Shown here: one piece after another, positions 10,301-19,859 of the stretch
Layout of the letters: each line of letters opens with the position of its first letter
Numbering within the stretch: position 1 is the stretch's first letter
Origin: Haplomitrium mnioides
Taxonomy: Eukaryota > Marchantiophyta > Haplomitriopsida > Calobryales
Assembly (NCBI GenBank): GCA_049999725.1
Contig: JBNGIS010020736.1
Coordinates: forward strand, 70,779 to 102,784
Direction of reading: 5' to 3'
DNA length: 32,006 nt
The notes under the pieces: generated by a model
The model's database searches: none
The model's input: only the letters and a program-made list of their open reading frames with translations
What the model was told of the DNA's origin: nothing
Made by a program: the position numbers and the translations under genes

Positions 10301-11460
10301 AGATAGCAAATTCTAGTATATTACATCTTAATGAAGCAACCAGTGATTGCTTTCGACAAAAGTTTCAAGAAGACGCCTTCTTTACTCTTGTTAGAGCACG
10401 TTTGGCAGTCCAAGATAGTGAGTATCATACCTTTTCCATTCGGGATGGTATTCTTTATCAAGACCATCAAATATATGTTCCTCAAGATGATGCGCTTCAA
10501 ATGGCACGTTTACAAGAAGCACATGATATTCCGATTTCTAGGCATCTTGGAGTAGACAAGACTATGGAGTTGCTTCAACGTACTTGGTGATGGCCAAACC
10601 TAGCTCGAGATGTTCATGGCTTTGTTCGTTCTTGTGAAAGTTATCAACGAAACAAAGCTTCAAATAAAAAACCAGTTGGTCTTCTGCAACCATTATCGAT
10701 TCCTACTGCTCGGTAGGAACATGTAAGTTTGGATCTTATCACTTTGCTTCCAACCACGTCTCGTGGGTTTACGGCCATTGTGGTGTTTGTGGAAAAGCTA
10801 AGCAAACAAATTCATCTAGCACCGACAGTGGATACGGTGGATGCTCCACAATTGGCAAAGATTTATTTTGATATAGTCTTTCGATATCATGGAATGCCAA
10901 AGGTACTTCTATCTAATAGAGATCCACGATTCACTGGGAAGTTTTGGCGAGAGTTATTCACACTTTTGGGTACCAAACTATCTATGTCTACGGCGTATCA
11001 TCCTCAAACAGATGGGCAAACCGAATAGGCAAATCATATTGTGGAGGATATGCTTTGAGCGTTTATCAATATTCATCATACGAATTGGGATAGTTTTTTA
11101 TTGGCTGTGGAGTTTGCATACAACAACTCCAAACAAGCAAGTACTGGCTTTTCTCCTTTCTTTCTTAATTCTGGTCAACATCCTCTTGTTCCCGATGGTT
11201 TGCTTTCTCCTTTGTCTTCCAATGTTCCAAGTCTTTCTACCTTTTTTTTCGTTTATCTTCCTCGTTGCAAGATGCTAGAAACCATCTTGTTATTGCTCAA
11301 AATTGGTAAAAACAGTTTGCCGATAAACATCGTCGTGATTGCTCTTATGTTTTAGGTGACCAAATTATGTTATCCACTCATAATCTTCCATTGTCTTTAG
11401 ATACTACTCAAGTCCGTAAGTTATCTCCTGCTTGGATTGGTCCTTTCTCTATTTCTCAAG
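10301..11460 (+). pseudogene. Chromovirus integrase with Asp-to-Asn in the second catalytic motif
   Basis: Reading is mainly in frame 1. The zinc finger region shows HDIPISRHLGVDKTMELLQR and SCESYQR; the second Cys of CxxC is Tyr. Stops are TGA 10588, TAG 10714, TAG 11026, TGA 11056 and, after a shift to frame 3 in the T run near 11241-11250, TAA 11307. Catalytic triad: first Asp present in SLDLITLLP (10732-10734); second motif reads SNRDPRF, with AAT at 10915-10917 where SDRD is usual; Glu present in QTDGQTE (11023-11025). The tail LSPAWIGPFSISQ marks the C-terminal fold. The frame then shifts to frame 2 near 11455. Confidence 0.9.
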
Positions 11461-11857
11461 TTATTCCGTTGCTTATAAACTTGATCTTCCTCTTCATATG
11501 AAGATTCATCATGTGTTCCATGTGTCTAAACTTAAGCCTTTTGTTTCTAGTCCATCTTCTTTTCCAAATCGTGTTCAACTTCCTCCTCCGGCCATTGTTG
11601 TTGATGATCATGAAGAATTTGAAGTAGACCGCATTTTAGCAAAAAGAGTTATCAAGCGCGGGCGGCATCCACAAGTTCAATACAAGGTTTTGTGGAAAGG
11701 CTATCCACTTCATGATGCTACTTGGGAACCTTCTTCAAATCTTGAGAATGCTCAAGAAGCTATCAAAAATTTCAAAGTTGCGGCAATGACGAGGACGTCA
11801 TTGACTAGACGGCGGAGATTATGTAATAGTACAAGCATAAGGTTGTGCTATTTATAA
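11461..11857 (+). pseudogene. Chromovirus integrase tail and chromodomain
   Basis: Frame 2 reads AYKLDLPLHMKIHHVFHVSK, a spacer, then a chromodomain at about 11612-11776: EFEVDRILAKRVI, VQYKVLWKGYPLHDATWEP, and SNLENAQEAIKNF. The aromatic and WKGY/TWEP positions of the canonical fold are present. In chromoviruses this domain is thought to direct integration to heterochromatin, which fits the location inside a satellite array. The open frame ends inside the 3' LTR (stop at 11855-11857), so coding and LTR overlap by about 36 bases. This part looks intact. Confidence 0.92.
11811..11821 (+). other. Purine-rich tract before the chromovirus 3' LTR
   Basis: GGCGGAGATTA lies directly upstream of the TG that starts the 3' LTR and is the expected position of the plus-strand primer. 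It is short and interrupted by TT. Confidence 0.6.
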
Positions 11858-12254
11858 GAAAATAGAGAGGAGTGAAGGAAGTGGTAGTGAGTCACTTTTA
11901 GGGTAAGATTAGATTACTTGTCTTTGAAGTCACTTTTGGTGAAGAGTCACTTTTAAGTTACTTGCATTTGAAGTCACTTTTGGTAGAGAGTCACCTTTAG
12001 GGCTGAAATGAGAAGTGACTTGTAAGTGAAGTAAGAGGGATGACACCCTCTTCACTTGTATAAATAGAAGGGCTTCTTAGCCCAACTCCTCATTCTGGAG
12101 TTCCTCTTGAATCACTTGGGTTCTTTGGTTGCTTGGCTTTTGCTTGCACTCTTGGTCTTAGCTTAGACCTTGAGTTGCTTTTCGTTGAAGAACTCTATTA
12201 GAGTTCACCATGAGTTCTTACTCATTTGGATTTGGTCTATGAGATTCTTTTATA
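11822..12254 (+). repeat. Chromovirus 3' LTR (433 bp)
   Basis: It starts TGTAATAGTACAAG and ends TTTTATA, where the 5' copy ends TTTTACA, so the canonical CA terminus has become TA. Relative to the 5' LTR it carries an extra 44 bp near 11921-11964 that duplicates the AGTCACTTTT-box region. TATAAATA lies at 12059-12066. The GAATT site duplication follows immediately. Confidence 0.93.
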
Positions 12255-15200
12255 GAATTCCTTTGCAGATCCATCATTAACATGAGGCAATTGCTTCTTC
12301 ACATGAAGTTCAATTTTTTTCTTTTAGCTCAAATGCATTTGCGTATTGATCCTCTACCAATAGCACTATTTACTTGAATTCACTTCCTTTGGTCCTTTGG
12401 AGATCTATTATTGATATGAAGCATCTATTTGTTAAGATCGAAAAAGATTTCTATGTTTAAATCATGTTCTTTTGTAGATCAATCATGGGCATGAGGCAAC
12501 CATTTCTTTAGATCAATTTTGATTTCTTTTTTTGGGTCAAATACCTTTGCCTATTGATCCTCCATCAGTGTCTATATTTACTTGGATTCAGCTCCTTTGT
12601 GGATCCATCATTGATATAACATATCTTTTTGTTAAGATCAAATAAGATTTTTATTTTTTGGATCGAGCTCTTTTGTAGATCTATCACATATATGAGGCAA
12701 CGTTTTCTTCATATCAAACTTGATTTCTTTGTTTGGGTCAACTACCTTTCCGTAATAATCCTCTATCAATGCTACTATTTACTTAAATTCAGCTCCTTTG
12801 TAGATCCATCATTGATATGACGCATCTATTTGTTAAGATCAAATAAGATTGCTATGTTTGGATCGAGTTCCCTTTTAGATCCATTATAGAAATGAGGCAA
12901 TTGTTTCTTCAAATCAAATTTGATTTCTCTATTTGGGTTAAATATCTTTGACTATTAATCTTCTATCAATGTCACTTTTAACTTAAATTCAGTTCTTTTG
13001 CACTTCCATCAATGATGTGATGCATCTATTTGTTAAGATCAAATAGGATTTCTATATTTGAGTCGAGTTCCTTTATAGATCTATTATAGAAATGAGGCAA
13101 TTGTTTCTTCACATCAAATTTGATTTCTTTTTTGGGGTCAAATATCTATGTGTATTGATCCTCTATCAATAGCACTATTTACTTGAACTCAGTTCCTTTG
13201 AAGGTCTATCTTGGATATGACACATGTGTTTGTTGAGATAAAATAAGATTTTTATATTTGGATCGAGTTCATTTGTAGATCCATCATGGATGTGATGCAA
13301 TTGTTTCTTCGAATCAAATTTGATTTCTTTGTTTCAGTCAAACACCTATGTGCATTGATCCTCTATCAATAAGACTATTTACTTGAATTTAGTTCCTTTG
13401 TAGGTCCAAATTTGATATGTCGTATTTGTTTGTTAAGATCAAAAACGATTTCTTTATTTGGATGGAGATTCTTTGTAGATCCATTATTGATATGAGGCAA
13501 CTGTTAAGATCAAATAAAATTTCTATGTTTGGGTTGAGTTCCTTTATAGATCCATCGCTAACATGACGTAACTATTTCTTTAGATCAAATTTTATGGTTT
13601 TGATAGGGTCAAATACCTTTGTGTATTGATCCTCTATCAATAGTGCTATTTACTTGAATTCACTTCCTTTGCAGGTCCATCAATGATATGACGCATCTGT
13701 TAACATCAAATACAATCTCTATGTTTCGATCAAGTTCCTTTGTAGATTCATCATCGACATGACAGATGAAATTTGATTTCTTTTCTTGGATCAAATACCT
13801 TTTTATATTAATCCTCTATCAATGCCATTATTTATTTGGATTTAGTTACTTTGTAGATCTATCATTGATATGACGTATCTTTTTGTTAAGATTAAATAAG
13901 ATTTCTATTATTGGATCAAGTTCCCTGGTAGATTCATCATTGACATGAAGCAGTTGTTTCTTTAGATCAACTTTGATTTCTTTGTTTGGGTCAAATATCT
14001 ATGTGTATTGATTCTCTATCAATAGCACCATTTACTTAAATTTCATTCTTATGAAAGTCTATCTTTGATATGATGTAGCCATTTGTTAAGATGAAATAAG
14101 ATTTCTACATTTGGATGGAGTTCCTTTGTTGATCCATCATAGACATGAGGCAATGTTTCTTGACATCATATTTGATTTCTTTGTTTGGGTCAAACATATT
14201 TGCATATTGATCCTCTATCAATAGCATTGTTTACGTGAATTAAGATCCTTTGGAGATCTATTATTTATATGATGCATTTGTTTGCTAAAACCAAATAAGA
14301 TTCCAATGTTTAGATTAGTTCCTTTGTAGATCCATCATGGACATGAGGCAACTGTTTTTTCACATTAAATTTGATTTCTTTTTTTAGCTCAAATATTTTT
14401 GTGTATTGATCCTCTATATGTAAGATTTCTATGTTTGGATGGAGTCACTTTGAGGATCCATCATGGATATGAAGAAACTGTTTCTTTATGTCAACATCAA
14501 TTTCTTTGTTTAACTCAAATACCTTTGCCTCTTCATCCTCTATCAACACTATTTACTTGAATTCAGCTCTTTTGAAGAAATATTATTGATATGACGCATC
14601 TGTTTGTTAAGATCAAATGAGATATCTATGTTTGGATCTAGTTCCTTTGTAGATCCATCGTGGACATAAGGCAACTTATTCTTGAGATCAAACTTGATTT
14701 CTTTGTTTGGGTCAAATACCTTTGTGTATTGATCCTCTATCAATACCATTATTTACTTGAATTCAATTCCTTTGTACATCCATCATTGATATAATGCATC
14801 TCATTGTTGAAATCAAATAAGATTTTTATGTTTGGATTGAAATCCTATGTAGATCTATTATAGACATGAGGCAACTCTTTCTTTCAATCAAATTCAATTT
14901 CTTTGTTTGGGTCAAATACCTTTGCGTATTAATCTTCTATAAATTCCACTATTTAATTAAATTCACTTCCTTTGGAGATCCATCAATGATATGACACATG
15001 TGTTTGTTAAGATCCAAAGCAATTTCTATATTTGGATCCAGTTCCTTTATAGATCCATCATAGATACTAGGCAATTGTTTCTTTAGATCAAATTTGATTT
15101 CTATGTTTAGGTCAAATACCTATGAAACTAATCCTCCATCAATAGCACTATTTACTTGAATTCAGTTCCTTTGGAGGTCCATCTTTGATATGACACACCT

Positions 15201-16524
15201 ATTTGTTAAGATCAACAAATATTTCTGTGTTTGGATCAAATTCCTTTGTAGATCCATCATTGACATGAGGCAATAGTTTCTTGACATCAAATTTGATTTC
15301 TTTGTTTGGGTCAAACATTTTTTGCGCATTGATCATCTATATATAGCACTAATTACTTGCAATAAGATCCTTTGCAGATCCATCATTGATATAACACATC
15401 TAATTGTTACAATCAAATAAGATTTTTATGTTTGTATCGAGTTCCTTTGTAGATCTATCATTGACATACGTCACTTGTTTTTTCATAAAAATTTTGATTT
15501 CCTTTTTTACTCAAATAAATTTGTGTATTGATTCTCTATCTTTGGCATTGTTTACTTCAATTTAATTCCTTTGCAAATCCATCAATGATATGACACATCT
15601 TTTTGTTAAGATCAAAAAAGATTTCTTTGTTTGGATCAAGTTCCTTTGTAGATCCATCTTGGACATTTTTTGTAGATCCATCATTAACATTTGAGCAACT
15701 ATTTCTTAATATAAAGTTTGATTCATTTATATAGGTTAAACACCTTTGCATATTGATCCTCTATCAATACAAGTATTTACTTAAATTCAGTTCTTTTCTA
15801 GATCCATCAATGATATGACGCATCATTTTGTTAAGATCAAATAAGATGTCTATATTTGATTCTAGTTCCTTTGTAGATCTATCATGGACATAACGCAACT
15901 GTTTCTTCATATCAAATTTGATTTTTTTTATTGGGTCAAATACATTTGCATTGATCTTCTATCAAAACCGCTTTTTACTTGAATACAGTTAAGATGGAGG
16001 TCCATCTTTGATATCACACATCTATTTGTTAAGATCAAACAAGATTTCTATATTTGGATCAAGTTCCTTTATAGACCCATCATGGACATGAGGTTATTGT
16101 TTCTTCCTATCAAATTTGATTTCTTTGTTTGGGTCAAATATCTATGCACTTTGGTCCTCTATCAATGGCACTATTTACTTGAATTTAGTTCCTTTGCAGG
16201 TCCATCTTTGATATGACACATCTGTTTGTTAAGAGATCAAAAATAATTTCTATGTCTAGATGGAGTTCCTTTGTAGATCCATCATAGACATGAGGTAATT
16301 GTTTCTTGATATCAAATTTGATTTCTTTGTTTGGGTCAAACATCTTTGCGTATTGATCTTCTATCAATAGCACTATTTACTTGAATTAAGATACTTTGGA
16401 TATCCATCATTGATTTGACACATGTGTTTGTTGAAATCAAATAAGATTTCTATATTTGAATCGAGTTCCTTTGTAGATCTATCATAAACATGAGGCAATT
16501 ATTTCTTCACATTTAATTCAATTT
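12255..16524. repeat. 200-bp tandem satellite, segment 2 (about 21 units)
   Basis: This is the same satellite as before the chromovirus, continuing the interrupted unit at CCTTTGCAGATCCATCATT after the site duplication. On the minus strand many units contain 60-66-codon ORFs, for example 14549-14749 and 16185-16373, reading FDPNKEIKFDLKK and DGSTKELDPN. Unit-to-unit divergence and small indels are high. The segment is cut on the right by the Copia-like insertion. Confidence 0.95.
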
Positions 16525-16706
16525 TGTTATAAACTATGCTTAACCCTAATCTATAGTTAATTACCTTAACCTTAGTTAAGCTAGTAGTTAACTATGAGAT
16601 AGTTACATATACCTCATTATATCTTATGTATATCATATATATAGAGATATAATATATGAGAGTGAGAGTTGGAGGAGAACAAGCGTGTCGCATACAATCC
16701 ACAACA
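16525..16706 (+). repeat. 5' LTR of the Copia-like element
   Basis: 182 bp, A/T-rich, with a TATATATAGAGATATAATAT promoter-like stretch near 16630-16655. Its left half holds inverted segments (CTATAGTTAA and TTAACTATGAG) that could pair into a hairpin. Confidence 0.93.
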
Positions 16707-17015
16707 CGTTATCAGCACGTGAAGACTCTAATAGAGAAAAATTAAATTTTCCATAAAAAATTATTTTTATTTATATTAAATTTATATAAAATATTTTAAA
16801 TATATTTTTAAAGAGGAACGAAGAAGGAAATGCGGTGCAATTTTTGGCATACGAGTAGATTTTCACAAAGGAGGAATCCACCAATTTGCTTCTCTTATAT
16901 TTCGAGCAGTCTATGAGACAAATTGAAGAAATTGAAGAATTCTTTTAAGATCTTTTGGAGTTTGTTGAAAATCTCCAAAATTTGAAGATATGAGATAACT
17001 TCCTACCTTTTTCTT

Positions 17016-17115
17016 NNNNNNNNNNNNNNNNNNNNNNNNNNNNNNNNNNNNNNNNNNNNNNNNNNNNNNNNNNNNNNNNNNNNNNNNNNNNNNNNNNNNN
17101 NNNNNNNNNNNNNNN
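17016..17115. other. Assembly gap (exactly 100 N)
   Basis: A run of exactly 100 N is the usual placeholder for a gap of unknown length. It lies inside the Copia-like element, so the true element length and any coding region are unknown. Confidence 0.98.
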
Positions 17116-17440
17116 CGAACGCACCTCGCAACAGCAAATCCATTTCCTAAATGAAAACCTAAAAAAAAACAAAAAGTATAGAAATTTTAAAAATTTATGT
17201 TTTTATTTTTCTTTTTTCTTTAGGTATTTCATCCCCCCTACAATATCTATAGAGAAAACTTTTACATTTTTTTATGACCCCTCCTATATGTAAGGGTTGT
17301 GGAGCTCTTTCCCTTGGAGATCGAAGAAGGGTTTTAATGAGACCAAACCCAAGATGGACGGGGGGGATCATATGAGGGTTAGCACACTATTTACTTTGTG
17401 GTCGATGTTTTTCTCTCTCTATACATCGACCAAGGGGGAG

Positions 17441-17622
17441 TGTTATAAACTATGCTTAACCCTAATCTATAGTTAATTACCTTAACCTTAGTTAAGCTAG
17501 TAGTTAACTATGAGGTAGTTACATATACCTCATTGTATCTTATGTATATCATATATATAGAGATATAATATATGAGAGTGAGAGTTGGAGGAGAACAAGC
17601 GTGTCGCATATAATCCACAACA
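17441..17622 (+). repeat. 3' LTR of the Copia-like element
   Basis: Nearly identical to the left LTR. The three differences are GAGATAG/GAGGTAG, CATTATATC/CATTGTATC and CATACAATC/CATATAATC. It is preceded by the polypurine tract AAGGGGGAG and followed by the AATTT site duplication. Confidence 0.93.
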
Positions 17623-19856
17623 AATTTCTTTTTTTAGCTCAAATATGTTTGCGTATTTATCTTATATTAAAAGAACTATTTACTTCAATTCAGTTCCTTT
17701 GCAGATCCATCATTGATATCATTGATATGACACATCTAATTGTTAAGATCAAAAAATATTTCTATGTTTGGATTAAGTTTCTTTGTAGATCCATCATAGA
17801 CATTAGGCAACTGTTTCTTGACATCAAAGTCGATTTCTTTGGTTCAGCCAAATACCTTTGCGTATTAATCCTCTATCAATGCCACTATCTAATTTTATTT
17901 AGTTCCTTTGTAGATCAATTAATGATATCATGCATTTCTTTGTTAAGATCAAATAAGATTTATATATTTGGATCGAGTTCCTTTGTAGATCAGTCATGGA
18001 TATGAGTCAACTATTTCTTGATTTCAAATTAGATTTTTTTTGTTTCAATCAAATACGTTTGCGTATTGATCCTCTATCAATAGCACTATTTACTTGAATT
18101 CAGTTCCTTTGTTGGTCCATCTTTGAAATGACGCATGTGTTTGTAAAGATCAAAAGAGATTTGTATGTTTGGATCAAGTTCCTTTGTAGATTCATCTTTG
18201 AAATGAGGTAAGTGTTTCTTGAGATCAAATTTGATTTCTTTATTTGGGTCAAATACCTTTCCCTTTTCATCCTCTATTAATTCATCTATTTACTCGAATT
18301 CAAATCCTTTGCAAATCCATCATTGATATGATGCATCTATTTGTTAAGATAAAAAATGATTTCTATATTTGGATCTAGTTCCTTTGTAGATCTTTCATGG
18401 ATATGAGGCAATTGGTTCTTCATATCAAATTCAATTTCTTTTTTTGGTTCAAATATTTTATTGTATTGATTCTCTATCAATGCCATTATTTACTTGAATT
18501 CAATTCCTTTGTAGATTTGTCATTGATATGAGGGATCTATTTGTTAGGATCAAATAAGATTTCTATATTAGGATCGAGTTCCTTTGTAGATACATCATGG
18601 ATATGAGGCAAATGTTTCTTCATATCGAATTCAATTTCTTTGTTTGGGTCAAACACCTTTGCATATTGATTCTCTATCAATACCAATAATTACTTGAATT
18701 CAATTCCTTTGATTACTTGAAATCATATCCTTTGTAGATCCATCATTGATATGACACATCTGTTTGTTGAGATCAAACAAGATTTCTATGTTTGAATCAA
18801 ATACCTTTGTAGATCTTTTATGGACATAAGGCAAATGTTTCTTCATATCAAATTTGATTTCTTTGTTTGAGTCAAATAGCTTGGCCTATTGATACTCTAT
18901 CAATGCCACTTTTTGCTTGAATTCAGTTCCTTTTGAGATCCATCCATTATTGATATGACGTATCTGTTTGTTAAGATCAAATAAGATTTATATGTTTGGA
19001 TCAAGTTTCTTTGTAGATCCATCATGGACATGAGGCATTTGTATCTTGAGATCAAATTTGATTACTTTGTTTGGGTAAGATACCTTTGTGTATTGATCCT
19101 ATTTCAATACAACTATTTAGATGAATTTAGTTACTTTGCAGATCCATCATTGATATGACGCATCTTTTTGCTAAGATCAAATAATATTTCTATATTTGGA
19201 TCAAGTTCTTTTGTAGATCCATCATGGACATGAGGCAACTGTTTCTTGAGATCAAATATGATTTCCTTATTTGGGTCAACTATCTTTGTGGATTGATCGT
19301 CTATCAGTACCACTATTTACTTGAATTTGATTCCTTTGTAGATCCATCATCGATATGACATATTTGTTTGTTAAGATCATATAAGAATTCTTTGTTTGGA
19401 ACGAGTTTCTTTGTAGATCCATCATAGACGTAAGGCAACTATTTCTTTAGATTTAGTTTGATTTCCTTGTTTGGGTCAACTCTCTTTGCGCATTAATCCT
19501 CTATCACAGCCACTCCTTACTTAAATTAAGTTTCTTTGTAGATCCATCAATGATATAACACATCTATTTGTTAAGATCAAATGCTATTTCTATATTTGGA
19601 TTGAATTCCTTTGTAGATCCATTGTGAGCAAGAATGATGTGACGCATCTCTTTATTAAAATCAAATATGAATTCTATATTTGGATCGAGTTCCTTTATAG
19701 ATTCATCATAGACATGATGGACATCAATGATATAACGCATCTTTTTGTTAAGATCAAATACGATTTCTATATTTGGATCGACTTTCTTTGTAGATATATC
19801 ATGGATATGAGGCAATGGTTTCTTCAGATCAAATTTTATTTCTTTGTTTGGAAAAG
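17623..19856. repeat. 200-bp tandem satellite, segment 3 (about 11 units)
   Basis: The satellite resumes mid-subunit A after the AATTT duplication and runs to TTTGTTTGG at about 19850, where the repeat breaks off inside a subunit and unrelated sequence (ACTTTGAACCAA) begins. Minus-strand ORFs of 60-83 codons (19131-19313 and 19564-19815) again show DPNIEI, FDLNKKMRHI and DGSTKEL. Local irregularities include a shortened unit near 19690-19730. Confidence 0.95.
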
Positions 19857-19859
19857 CGA

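Larger units (their letters stand above)
7278..12254 (+). mobile_element. Ty3/gypsy chromovirus, complete but inactive, inserted in the satellite
   Basis: This is a 4977-bp element flanked by the perfect 5-bp site duplication GAATT (7273-7277 and 12255-12259). The order is LTR, initiator-Met type primer site, gag, protease, reverse transcriptase, RNase H, integrase, chromodomain, purine-rich tract, LTR. The compact size and C-terminal chromodomain suggest a Reina-like chromovirus (inference). LTRs differ by about 10 substitutions over 389 aligned bases (about 2.6%) plus one 44-bp length difference. The coding region carries 11 in-frame stops and three frameshifts, and key active-site Asp codons of both reverse transcriptase and integrase are Asn. 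Satellite sequence resumes in phase on the right side. Confidence 0.95.
16525..17622 (+). mobile_element. Copia-like LTR element with an assembly gap, inserted in the satellite
   Basis: Two 182-bp LTRs (16525-16706 and 17441-17622) start TGTTAT and end CAACA, and are flanked by the perfect site duplication AATTT (16520-16524 and 17623-17627). They differ at three positions (about 1.6%), all transitions, so this is the youngest datable insertion here. CGTTATCAGCACG directly follows the left LTR; I associate this with plant Copia primer sites. CAAGGGGGAG precedes the right LTR as polypurine tract, and the upstream GGGTTTTAATGAGACC resembles Copia 3' leaders. No coding domain is visible, but 100 N sit inside. 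The element may be a full Copia whose middle is missing from the assembly, or a short non-autonomous (TRIM-like) element. Strand is inferred from the primer site and polypurine tract. Confidence 0.92.

Noticed and set aside
16945-17172. ORF spanning the N gap
   Set aside because: It is open only because N codons cannot be read as stops.
17601-18005. 134-codon plus-strand ORF
   Set aside because: Runs across satellite units in a frame not conserved between units, and crosses the end of the Copia-like LTR.
4597-19856. CRISPR array
   Set aside because: Units are 200 bp, diverged, and lack short identical repeats with unique spacers; the context is plant nuclear DNA.
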